Assembly (NCBI GenBank): GCA_029239635.1
Contig: JARBUN010000017.1
Coordinates: 1 to 63,838 of the forward strand
Length of the DNA: 63,838 nt
Reading direction: 5' to 3'
Source of the DNA: Microbacterium sp.
Lineage (GTDB): Bacteria > Actinomycetota > Actinomycetes > Actinomycetales > Microbacteriaceae
Part shown: positions 50,209-61,055 of the stretch, piece after piece
How positions within the stretch are numbered: position 1 is the first letter of the stretch
Layout: every line of letters starts with the position of its first letter
Notes under the pieces: generated by a model
Database searches by the model: none
Seen by the model: the letters and a program-made list of their open reading frames with translations, nothing else
What the model was told of the DNA's origin: nothing
Program-made: the position numbers and the translations under genes

Positions 50209-50924
50209 CAGCCCACCGCCCGCGTGCGGTACGTCTCCTGCGGGCGCGGGACGAGACGTTCGGTCGGGGCGCCGAGCAGCTCGATCGTGCCGTCCGCCGC
50301 GGGCAGCAGCATGCGCGCCCGCCGCGCGTTCGGGGAGCGTCGACTGCTCACCGACACCGTCAGCTCGCGGCCGGCGAGGTATCCGTTCCCCTGCCCCAGA
50401 CCCGTCCACCGCGGGTCGGCCACGTCGATGACCGCTTCGGCCTGCGGCCACGACCCCTGCACCAGGAGAACGGTCCCCCGATCGCGCAGACGCGCGGCCA
50501 ACCGGGTGGCTTCGACTCCCCCACGTGCCGCGTTCGACCCCTGCGGGGGGCGGACCGCGACAACGGGCAACACCTCCGCGATCGTCGCCGTGACCGCCAG
50601 CCACCGCGGCCCGGGGTCCGGGATGAAGACGAGACGATCGAGGTCGAGTCCGTACTTCTCGGCGGCCTCCGCGCCCAGCTCGGGCATGCCGATCACTCCG
50701 CACCAGGCCCCGTCCTGCGACGGACGCGCCATGAGGGCGAGCAGCAGCGACGCCGACCGAGCGACCGCATAGGCCGAACCCGAGCGCAGCCCTCCACCGG
50801 GGAGCAGCGACGTGAACGCGGGATGCGTCGGGAGGATCGGGGCATCCATCCTCCGCCCCTGCATGCGCTCGAGACGGTCTCGCAGCGCATGGATGTCCGG
50901 CACCGCCTGCACCTGGTCTCGCAC
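50208..50924 (-). CDS. mutasome protein ImuA'
   Basis: A 238-residue RecA-fold protein without an intact Walker A motif (the region reads LLPGGGLRSGSAYAVAR). In mycobacteria ImuA' works with ImuB and DnaE2 in damage-induced mutagenesis. I chose the GTG at 50924 because GGGAGTGAGG precedes it; GTGs at 50942 and 50936 are in frame but lie too close to the LexA box. It is the first gene of the operon. Confidence 0.85.
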   Translation of the reverse strand: MRDQVQAVPDIHALRDRLERMQGRRMDAPILPTHPAFTSLLPGGGLRSGSAYAVARSASLLLALMARPSQDGAWCGVIGMPELGAEAAEKYGLDLDRLVFIPDPGPRWLAVTATIAEVLPVVAVRPPQGSNAARGGVEATRLAARLRDRGTVLLVQGSWPQAEAVIDVADPRWTGLGQGNGYLAGRELTVSVSSRRSPNARRARMLLPAADGTIELLGAPTERLVPRPQETYRTRAVG

Positions 50925-50946
50925 GATCGCCCTCACTCCCACAGGT

Positions 50947-50962
50947 TAGAACATGTGTTCTA
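50947..50962. promoter_or_regulatory. LexA (SOS) box
   Basis: TAGAACATGTGTTCTA: perfect 7-base arms (TAGAACA/TGTTCTA) around two central bases, matching the actinobacterial SOS consensus GAAC-N4-GTTC. It lies just upstream of imuA and should place the imuA-imuB-dnaE2 operon under LexA control. Confidence 0.9.
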
Positions 50963-51033
50963 CACACTCAATCCCTGTGGTTCGAAGATACGATCTACCT
51001 CCGACATCGCCCCGGTGGGGTCTCTCCCGACCC

Positions 51034-51591
51034 TCAGAGCAGGTCTTCCGTCCTCACGATCCGCGCGAACCCGCCCTGCTGCAGCACCAGGGCGGTGTCG
51101 GCCATCAGTTCCGCCGCCGTGCGGCTGACCGTCCCGACCCCCGCGACCTCGCCCGTCAGATCGAAGGTGCGCGTGGCATCCAGCGGGACGGTCACGTCGT
51201 ACCCGAGATTCCCCGCCATCCGCGCGGTCGTCTCGACGCACATGTTCGTCTGAATGCCGCAGATCACCAGATCCCGGATGCCGCGCTCTTCGAGCCAGGT
51301 CTGCAGATGGGGGTCGCCGTAGAACGCCGAGTTGACGCTCTTGCTCACCAGGACGTCGGGCTCGACGGCGGCCACCGCCGTCACGAGCGCGTTCCCCGGC
51401 GCCGAGGGGTGCAGCGGCGAGCCTTCCTTCGGGGAGTCGTGACGCACGATCACGATCGGCTCACCCTCGCGACCCCACCTCTCGATCAACGCGGCGACGT
51501 TCGCCTCGCAGTCGGGATTGGTCGTGGGACCCCAGAACGCGAGGTCGTCGAAACCCCGCTGCATGTCGATGACGATCAGAGCACGTGTCAT
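51034..51591 (-). CDS. isochorismatase-family cysteine hydrolase
   Basis: A 185-residue protein with the catalytic triad of the family: Asp9 (LIVIDMQRGF), Lys84 (LVSKSVNSAF) and Cys118 (GIQTNMCVETTARM). Members hydrolyse amides such as nicotinamide, or ureido groups. The substrate here is not evident. It stands alone, downstream of the imu promoter region and on the same strand. Confidence 0.9.
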   Translation of the reverse strand: MTRALIVIDMQRGFDDLAFWGPTTNPDCEANVAALIERWGREGEPIVIVRHDSPKEGSPLHPSAPGNALVTAVAAVEPDVLVSKSVNSAFYGDPHLQTWLEERGIRDLVICGIQTNMCVETTARMAGNLGYDVTVPLDATRTFDLTGEVAGVGTVSRTAAELMADTALVLQQGGFARIVRTEDLL

Positions 51592-51662
51592 GCCCCTATC
51601 CCATCACCGACCGCCGACACCGCGACGGCCGGAAACGGACGATCACCGATGCGAGAACGCCA

Positions 51663-52160
51663 TCACGCCGCGAGCGCGAGATACGGCTCCCACCGCGGGT
51701 CGCTCTTGTCGACTCCGCGCACCGTCCAGGACGAGCCCCGCGGAGGCGCCGGGATGATCTTGAGCTCCCACGACATCTCCTGCGGCGTGCGATCGCCCTT
51801 GACGTTGTTGCACCGCAGGCAGCAGGCCACGAGGTTCTCCCACGTGTCCTTCCCCCCACGCGAACGCGGCAGCACATGGTCGATGGTCGAGGCCGTCTTG
51901 CCGCAGTACCCGCAGCGATGCGCGTCGCGACGGAGCACCCCTCGCCGCGTGACCGGTACCTGGCGCGCACCCGGCACCCGGATGTACCGCGTGAGGATGA
52001 TCACCGCCGGGCGATCGTAGGTTCCTCCCGCCGCCCAGACCGGATCTTCGTCGACGCATTCGACGACGGTGGCCTTCTCGTTCATCACGAGCACGAGCGC
52101 TCGTTTGAACGACACGACGGCGAGCGGTTCGTAGCCCGCGTTCAGCACCAGAGTACGCAT
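51663..52160 (-). CDS. HNH endonuclease family protein
   Basis: A 165-residue protein. An N-terminal region (TLVLNAGYEPLAVVSFKRALVLVM) precedes the HNH zinc domain: CGYCGK, the catalytic STIDHVLPRSRGG and LVACCLRCNNVKGDRT. This is the widespread chromosomal actinobacterial type, not one tied to a phage or intein. Its cellular role is unknown. The start is an ATG at 52160. Confidence 0.9.
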   Translation of the reverse strand: MRTLVLNAGYEPLAVVSFKRALVLVMNEKATVVECVDEDPVWAAGGTYDRPAVIILTRYIRVPGARQVPVTRRGVLRRDAHRCGYCGKTASTIDHVLPRSRGGKDTWENLVACCLRCNNVKGDRTPQEMSWELKIIPAPPRGSSWTVRGVDKSDPRWEPYLALAA

Positions 52161-52241
52161 GAGGTTTCCTCTCGAATGGCCGAGACGGCTTCTCGGATGT
52201 TCGACTCGCGACGAGAGGAAGGTACGCAGGCGTATGAAAAA

Positions 52242-52267
52242 AGGCGCTGTCTAGACAGACAGCGCCT
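52242..52267 (-). terminator. terminator of the 32-residue ORF
   Basis: An 11-bp perfect stem (AGGCGCTGTCT/AGACAGCGCCT) with a 4-base loop, followed on the minus strand by TTTTTTC. It is one of the clearest intrinsic terminators in the window, and its first base overlaps the stop codon of the small ORF. Confidence 0.9.
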
Positions 52268-52365
52268 CAGGAGTCACGGTGAGACCGCGGCATCCGGAAC
52301 ATACGATGCCGAAGAACGAGCAGCCCGAGCGCATCCATGGTGCGGATGCGAGGCCTGGCGTTCAT
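52267..52365 (-). CDS. 32-residue small protein
   Basis: A short frame from ATG 52365 to TGA 52267 with a strong GGAGGG ribosome binding site nine bases upstream. The product (MNARPRIRTMDALGLLVLRHR, then a basic end) is rich in arginine with a short hydrophobic core. It lies in its own 340-base interval, ends at a strong terminator, and is separated from the M23 gene by another terminator, so it should have its own transcript. It could be a small protein or a leader peptide. A TTAGCCT box about 40 bases upstream is a possible -10. Confidence 0.5.
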   Translation of the reverse strand: MNARPRIRTMDALGLLVLRHRMFRMPRSHRDS

Positions 52366-52407
52366 CGGCTTTCCCTCCGGTTCTTCCCAACGTCGCTGAC
52401 AGGCTAA

Positions 52408-55560
<3,153 letters not shown>

Positions 55561-55570
55561 TCAGACGACG

Positions 55571-55601
55571 AAGGCCGTCCCGCATCGCGCGGGACGGCCT
55601 T
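55571..55601. terminator. bidirectional terminator between serC and the DUF3027 gene
   Basis: A 13-bp perfect stem (AAGGCCGTCCCGC/GCGGGACGGCCTT) with a 5-base loop and T runs on both sides. Confidence 0.92.
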
Positions 55602-55614
55602 TCTCGTACAGCGA

Positions 55615-56193
55615 TCAGTAGCTGCGGTCGTGCTCGTCCTCGTCGGACGCGTCTTCGTCGGACTCATCGTCCTCGGCGTCGACCTCGGGATCGTCCGACT
55701 CGTCGAGCTCGTCGATGTCGACACCATCGAGGTCTCCGGCGTGGAATCGGCCCTTCGGCTCTTCCTCGGCATCCTCGTCGTCATCGGTGTCGTCGAGGTC
55801 GTCATCGTCGTCGAGATCGTCATCGACATCGTCGTCGTCCTCGGACTCGTCGTTCTCGGCGGCAGCGGCCTGGGCCGCGTGGTAGTCGGCCAGGCGGGTC
55901 GCCCACGGCACCCATTCGGGTGCCAGCAGGGCTCCGTCTCCGGGCATCAGTTCGGCCTCGAGGACGGTGGGCTCCGCGTCCTCGACGACGGCCACGCTCA
56001 CCGTCCAGTACCACCCGGGGTACCCGAGCAATCGCGTGTGGAACCGCAGCGAGACGACACCGCCGTCCTCGATCAGATAGTCGGCCGCAGGGCCGACGGT
56101 GTCAGCCGGGGTGATCTCGTGCAGCGCGCGCAGCGCGAGGTCGTGGGCGTGAAGCAGTCGCTCGTCGACCGGCTGCTCAGGCTTCGAAGTCAT
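55615..56193 (-). CDS. DUF3027 family protein
   Basis: A 192-residue protein. Residues 1-115 form the DUF3027 domain (LRFHTRLLGYPGWYWTVSVAVVEDAEPTVLEAELMPGDGAL and APEWVPWATRL). The last 70 residues are almost wholly Asp and Glu. The start ATG at 56193 overlaps the end of the cold-shock gene by 17 bases. This pairing is common in actinobacteria. The acidic tail might bind basic proteins or metals; the function is unknown. Confidence 0.85.
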   Translation of the reverse strand: MTSKPEQPVDERLLHAHDLALRALHEITPADTVGPAADYLIEDGGVVSLRFHTRLLGYPGWYWTVSVAVVEDAEPTVLEAELMPGDGALLAPEWVPWATRLADYHAAQAAAAENDESEDDDDVDDDLDDDDDLDDTDDDEDAEEEPKGRFHAGDLDGVDIDELDESDDPEVDAEDDESDEDASDEDEHDRSY

Positions 56194-56560
56194 CGGCGAC
56201 CTTGCGCAGTACCGCGGCGATCTTGCTGGCGTGGGCGCCGCTCGGGTACCGGCCGCGACGCAGGTCGCCACCGATGCCGTCGAGGAGCTTCACGAGGTCT
56301 TCGACGATGATCGCCATGTCGTCGGCGGGCTTGCGCGAGCGCTTCGCCATGCTCACGGGCGCCTCGAGGACGCGGACCGACAGAGCCTGAAGCCCGCGCT
56401 TGCCGTCGGCGACACCGAACTCCAGGCGGGTGCCGGCCTTGGGCGCAGGGGTCCCGGCGGGCAGGGCGGTGGCGTGCAGGAACACGTCCTGGCCGTCATC
56501 GGTGGCGATGAAGCCGAAGCCCTTCTCTTCGTCGTAGAACCTGACCTTGCCGGTGGGCAT
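56177..56560 (-). CDS. cold-shock domain protein with C-terminal helical extension
   Basis: A 127-residue protein. Residues 1-62 are a CspA-type cold-shock domain with RNP1 KGFGFIATDDG and RNP2 DVFLHATAL, which binds single-stranded RNA or DNA. Residues 70-127 form an extra helical region (ADDMAIIVEDLVKLLDGIGGDLRRGRYP) found in the longer actinobacterial CspB type. It is coupled to the DUF3027 gene downstream. Confidence 0.92.
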   Translation of the reverse strand: MPTGKVRFYDEEKGFGFIATDDGQDVFLHATALPAGTPAPKAGTRLEFGVADGKRGLQALSVRVLEAPVSMAKRSRKPADDMAIIVEDLVKLLDGIGGDLRRGRYPSGAHASKIAAVLRKVADDFEA

Positions 56561-56593
56561 GGACCACGCGTACCAGGCAGTAGGCTGAGCGCG

Positions 56594-56860
56594 ATGAGCA
56601 CACCCACCCCCGACGGCGACGTTCCGATCCGCCGCGTCGATCGCATCCTGGCATTCATGTCGCTCGGCCTGCTCATCCTGTCCGTCGTCAGCTTCTTCGC
56701 GATCATCATCGGGTCGAGCGCCAAGGCCGACATGAGCACCGGCGTCTGGCCGACGGTCGGCGTTCTCCTCTACATCGCACCCCCGGTCGCGTTCGCCTGC
56801 CTCGTGGCTGTCCTCATCATGAGCTTCGTGCGGAGGGCACGGGCGAACAAGGGACGTTGA
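56594..56860 (+). CDS. small two-helix membrane protein
   Basis: An 88-residue protein with two transmembrane helices (LAFMSLGLLILSVVSFFAIIIG and VGVLLYIAPPVAFACLVAVLIMSFV) and a basic C-terminus. A TAGGCT box seven bases upstream and no ribosome binding site suggest a leaderless transcript. Its stop is next to the start of the helicase-associated gene, so the two are probably an operon. I do not recognise the family. Confidence 0.8.
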   Translation: MSTPTPDGDVPIRRVDRILAFMSLGLLILSVVSFFAIIIGSSAKADMSTGVWPTVGVLLYIAPPVAFACLVAVLIMSFVRRARANKGR

Positions 56861-56862
56861 CC

Positions 56863-58584
56863 GTGCCCGAGACCTCCGACCAACGCGCATTGGCGGTCTC
56901 ACTGAGCGCGCGGACCGATGAAGACCTCGCCCAGCTGTTCTCCGAACGAGACGTCTCGCCCTCGGCGACCTGGCGCGACACGTTCGACGCCGCCGACGCG
57001 CTGCTCGATCCCGCTTCGATCGCCCGAGCGCTCCCCCCGCTGACCCGCCCCGAGGCGGCGGCCCTCGTGTCCGCCGTGTCGGGCGACGCTCCGGTGCCCG
57101 CCGACATCCGGGCCCCTCTCGTGGCGCGTGCCCTGGTCCGCGACGACGGCGTCGTCTACACCCCCGTCGCGGCGATCGTCAGCGAGACCTTCCCCCACGG
57201 GCTTCCGGATGCCGCAGCCCCCCGCCCCGATCGAGCCGCGTCCTCCGATGCCGCCGCCGAAGCCGCCTTCACGAACGCCGCCGCCTTGGCCGACGTCCTG
57301 CTGCTCACCCTCGAAGCGCCGCTCGGACGGATCGGGTCGGGGTCGCTCGGCGCGACCGAACGTCGGCGCCTCGTCGACGCGGGCGCCGTGGAGACGCCGG
57401 AGGAAGCGGATCTGCTGGTGGGGATCGCGGCATCCGTGGGTCTGCTGGGCAGCACGGGCCGGGCGTGGCTGGTCACGGCGACCGGTCGGACGTGGCTGCG
57501 CCTGCCCACCCTCGATCGCTGGCAGAGCACCGCGCGGGCCCTGCGCGACGCGCTGCCCCGGGCGTATCGCTCGCCCGCGGCGGGATGGATCCCGAGCGCG
57601 CAGTGGGCCGACGCCCTGCCCTTCGACCCCTCCGGCCCGGAGCGCGCCGCGCGGTGGCGCGAGCGATTCTCGGCGTGGGGACTCATCGACGGCGCCGGAG
57701 AGACGCCGCCCTGGAGCGCCGGTCTGGCGGCGGGTGACGACGTGGATGTCTCGGCCCTGCGCGATCTCCTTCCGCCCGAGGTCGACCGCGTGTACCTGCA
57801 GAACGACCTCACGGCGATCGCCCCCGGTCCCCTGGCCCCGCATCTCGATGTCCGCCTGCGCAGCATGGCGATGCGCGAGTCGCGGGCACAGGCGTCGAGC
57901 TATCGGTTCAGTGCCGCGACGATCGGCGCGGCGATCACCAGCGGCGAGACGGCGGAGTCCCTGCGCACGTTCCTCACCGAGCTGTCCCTCACGGGCCTCC
58001 CGCAGCCGCTCGCCTACGTCATCGAGCGCACGTCCGCACAGCACGGACGCGTCCGTGTCGCGAGCGACCCCGAGACGCGGATGACACGCGTGACCACGAC
58101 GGACCCGACCCTGCTTCAGGCGATGGAGGTCGATCAGTCGCTGCGTTCGGTCGCCCTCGCCCGGGCCGGGGACGCCCTCGAGTCGCACGTCGCCGCCGAC
58201 GTCGTCTTCTGGGCGCTCACCGACGCGCACTACCCGGCCGTCGCGATCGACGCCGACGGAGCACCGCGCACGCTCGAACGCGCCCGACTCGCCGACGAGG
58301 TCCCCTCGTCCGCTCCTCTCGACACCTACCTGCCGCTGATCGCCCGGGTACGTGCCGGCGGAGAGGACTCGGATGCCGCCTGGCTCGAACGCGAACTCGA
58401 TCAGGCCGTGCGCGCGCGTGCGGTGATCGACGTGAGCGTGCGCCTGCCGGACGGTTCGACGCGGGTGTTCCGCCTCGAAGCCACGGGTCTGGGCGGCGGG
58501 CGGCTTCGCGGCCGCGACCGCGGCGCCGATGTCGAGCGCACCCTGCCGCTGTCGCACATCGACGGGATCGCCCCCGTCGAATGA
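56863..58584 (+). CDS. helicase-associated (XPB partner) domain protein
   Basis: A 573-residue protein with the helicase C-terminal-like domain (PF13625-type), recognised by VYLQNDLTAIAPGPLAPHLDVRLRSMA and by its position next to xpb. It is mainly helical, with no ATPase motif. Actinobacterial genomes often carry this gene beside xpb, so it may be a loading partner or regulator of the helicase. Start is the GTG at 56863, eight bases after AAGGGA; a TTG six bases upstream is an alternative. Confidence 0.85.
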   Translation: MPETSDQRALAVSLSARTDEDLAQLFSERDVSPSATWRDTFDAADALLDPASIARALPPLTRPEAAALVSAVSGDAPVPADIRAPLVARALVRDDGVVYTPVAAIVSETFPHGLPDAAAPRPDRAASSDAAAEAAFTNAAALADVLLLTLEAPLGRIGSGSLGATERRRLVDAGAVETPEEADLLVGIAASVGLLGSTGRAWLVTATGRTWLRLPTLDRWQSTARALRDALPRAYRSPAAGWIPSAQWADALPFDPSGPERAARWRERFSAWGLIDGAGETPPWSAGLAAGDDVDVSALRDLLPPEVDRVYLQNDLTAIAPGPLAPHLDVRLRSMAMRESRAQASSYRFSAATIGAAITSGETAESLRTFLTELSLTGLPQPLAYVIERTSAQHGRVRVASDPETRMTRVTTTDPTLLQAMEVDQSLRSVALARAGDALESHVAADVVFWALTDAHYPAVAIDADGAPRTLERARLADEVPSSAPLDTYLPLIARVRAGGEDSDAAWLERELDQAVRARAVIDVSVRLPDGSTRVFRLEATGLGGGRLRGRDRGADVERTLPLSHIDGIAPVE

Positions 58585-58630
58585 CGGCGCGTGAAGCCCG
58601 AGCGCCGCGACCCCGGTAGAATCGAACGCT

Positions 58631-60280
58631 ATGGCTGACGGCCCCCTGATCGTGCAGAGCGACCGCACCGTCCTCCTCGAGGTCGCACACCCCGAGGCGG
58701 AGACGGCGCGGCATGAGCTCGCGGTCTTCGCCGAGCTCGAGCGCGCACCCGAGCACATCCACACCTACCGCATCACGCGCCTGGGCCTGTGGAACGCCCG
58801 GGCGGCCGGTCATGACGCCGACGCGATGCTCGAGACCCTCGACCGCTGGTCGCGGTTCCCTGTGCCGGCGTCGGTGAGCACCGACATCCGCGAGACGGTC
58901 AACCGCTACGGACGCCTCGTGATCGAGCGCAACGACGACAACGAGCTCGTCCTGCGCTCGACGGACCCGGCGGTGCTCGGGGAGGTCTCCCGCAACAAGC
59001 GCATCTCTCCCCTGCTCGTGGGCCACCCCACCCCCGACACGTATCTGATCGACGCCTGGGCGCGCGGCCACATCAAGCAGGAGCTGCTGAAGATCGGCTG
59101 GCCCGCCGAAGACCTCGCGGGGTACACGCCCGGAACCCCGCACCCGATCGACCTGGCCGAAGACGGCTGGAGCCTGCGGCCCTACCAGCGTCAGGCCGTC
59201 GATTCCTTCTCGGAGGGCGGCTCGGGCGTCGTGGTGCTCCCCTGCGGTGCGGGCAAGACGCTCGTCGGCGCGGGAGCCATGGCGGAGACCCGGACGACCA
59301 CTCTCATCCTCGTGACCAACACCGTGAGCGCCCGCCAGTGGCGAGACGAGCTGCTGCGCCGCACCTCCCTCACGCCCGACGAGATCGGCGAGTACTCCGG
59401 CCAGGTCAAAGAGGTCAAGCCCGTCACGATCGCGACGTACCAGATCCTCACCGCCAAGCGGAAGGGGGAGTACGCCCATCTCGCCCTCCTCGACGCGCTC
59501 GACTGGGGCCTGGTGCTGTACGACGAGGTGCACCTGCTCCCCGCGCCGGTGTTCAAGCTCACCGCTGATCTGCAGGCGCGACGTCGCCTGGGTCTGACCG
59601 CCACGCTCGTCCGCGAAGACGGGCGCGAGGGCGACGTCTTCAGCCTCATCGGCCCCAAGCGCTTCGACGCGCCGTGGAAAGAGATCGAGGCGCAGGGCTT
59701 CATCTCCCCCGCCGCCTGCTACGAGGTGCGCATCGACCTTCCCGCGTACGAGCGGCTCGAGTACGCCGCCGCGGCGGACGAAGACCGCTACCGGCTCGCG
59801 GCCACCGCTCCCGCCAAGATCGACGTCGTCCGGCGCCTGGTCGACCGCCACCCCGACGAACGCATCCTCGTCATCGGCCAGTACCTCGATCAGATCGACG
59901 AGCTGTCGGAGGCGCTCAATGCGCCGAAGATCACGGGGGCGACCCCGGTGGCCGAGCGCGAGGAACTGTTCCAAGCCTTCCGCGTCGGGGAGATCTCGCT
60001 TCTCATCGTGTCGAAGGTCGCCAACTTCTCCGTCGATCTCCCCGAGGCATCCGTCGCCATCCAGGTGTCGGGGTCTTTCGGCTCCCGGCAGGAGGAGGCG
60101 CAGCGTCTCGGCCGCCTGCTCCGCCCCAAGCAGTCGAACCACACGGCGAGCTTCTACACGCTCATCGCGCGCGACACCGTCGACCAGGACTTCGCGCAGA
60201 ACCGCCAGCGATTCCTCGCCGAGCAGGGCTACGCGTACACGATTCTGGATGCCGACGGGATCGACGCCGAGGCCGCCTGA
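58631..60280 (+). CDS. DNA repair helicase XPB
   Basis: A 549-residue superfamily 2 helicase. An N-terminal domain (about 1-170) precedes the two RecA-like domains: Walker A LPCGAGKTLVGAG, DEVHLL (DEAH-like), and motif VI QEEAQRLGRLLRPK. It unwinds DNA in the 3'-5' direction and may help excision repair, as its eukaryotic counterpart does in TFIIH. A TAGAAT box eight bases before the ATG suggests a leaderless transcript. The partner gene lies just upstream. Confidence 0.94.
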   Translation: MADGPLIVQSDRTVLLEVAHPEAETARHELAVFAELERAPEHIHTYRITRLGLWNARAAGHDADAMLETLDRWSRFPVPASVSTDIRETVNRYGRLVIERNDDNELVLRSTDPAVLGEVSRNKRISPLLVGHPTPDTYLIDAWARGHIKQELLKIGWPAEDLAGYTPGTPHPIDLAEDGWSLRPYQRQAVDSFSEGGSGVVVLPCGAGKTLVGAGAMAETRTTTLILVTNTVSARQWRDELLRRTSLTPDEIGEYSGQVKEVKPVTIATYQILTAKRKGEYAHLALLDALDWGLVLYDEVHLLPAPVFKLTADLQARRRLGLTATLVREDGREGDVFSLIGPKRFDAPWKEIEAQGFISPAACYEVRIDLPAYERLEYAAAADEDRYRLAATAPAKIDVVRRLVDRHPDERILVIGQYLDQIDELSEALNAPKITGATPVAEREELFQAFRVGEISLLIVSKVANFSVDLPEASVAIQVSGSFGSRQEEAQRLGRLLRPKQSNHTASFYTLIARDTVDQDFAQNRQRFLAEQGYAYTILDADGIDAEAA

Positions 60281-60349
60281 GACATACCAGGGAGCGGCTT
60301 TCCGTTCCATATCCAGCACTTTGCTGGGTGCAGTCACGATAATGAGGGC

Positions 60350-61042
60350 ATGACAGCTCCTCGCATCCTCGTCGTGGACGACGAACCGAACATCCGCGAT
60401 CTGCTCATCACGAGCCTCCGCTTCGCCGGTTTCCAGGTGCGAGCCGTGGCGAACGGCGCGCAGACGATCTCCGCCGTGCTCGAAGAGGAACCCGACCTCA
60501 TCGTGCTCGACGTGATGCTCCCCGACATGAACGGGTTCAGCGTCACCAAGCGCCTCCGCGGCGCCGGCTACACCGCCCCGATCCTCTTCCTGACGGCGAA
60601 GGACGAGACCGAGGACAAGATCATGGGCCTGAACGCCGGCGGTGACGACTACGTCACCAAGCCGTTCAGCCTCGACGAGATCGTCGCCCGCATCCAGGCG
60701 ATCCTGCGCCGCACGATGCAGGCCGACGAGGAGTCGATCATCCGCACCGGCGAGCTGACCATGGACCAGGACACGCACGACGTCAGCGTCGGCGACGTGT
60801 CGATCGATCTCAGCCCCACCGAGTTCAAGCTCCTGCGCTACCTCATGCTCAACCCCAACCGCGTGCTGTCGAAGGCGCAGATCCTCGACCACGTGTGGGA
60901 GTACGACTTCAACGGCGACGCCGGGATCGTCGAGAGCTACATCTCCTACCTCCGTCGCAAGATCGATCCGCACTCCTCCGAGCCGCTGATCCAGACCAAG
61001 CGCGGCTTCGGCTACATGCTGAAGTCGGGCAAGACCGTCTGA
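60350..61042 (+). CDS. OmpR-family response regulator (PrrA/TcrA-like)
   Basis: A 230-residue two-component regulator. The receiver domain has the acidic pair near residue 11, phospho-acceptor Asp54 (IVLDVMLPDMNG) and Lys in VTKPFS. The C-terminal winged helix (LSPTEFKLLRYLMLNPNRVLSKAQILDHVWEYDF) binds DNA. A GATAAT box lies six bases before the ATG, so the transcript is leaderless. The cognate kinase follows in the same operon. Confidence 0.93.
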   Translation: MTAPRILVVDDEPNIRDLLITSLRFAGFQVRAVANGAQTISAVLEEEPDLIVLDVMLPDMNGFSVTKRLRGAGYTAPILFLTAKDETEDKIMGLNAGGDDYVTKPFSLDEIVARIQAILRRTMQADEESIIRTGELTMDQDTHDVSVGDVSIDLSPTEFKLLRYLMLNPNRVLSKAQILDHVWEYDFNGDAGIVESYISYLRRKIDPHSSEPLIQTKRGFGYMLKSGKTV

Positions 61043-61055
61043 GCGGAGTCTTCTC

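Noticed and set aside
51663..52160. HNH protein as part of a prophage or restriction system
   Set aside because: No phage, methyltransferase or mobile genes are nearby, and this type of HNH protein is a common chromosomal gene in actinobacteria.
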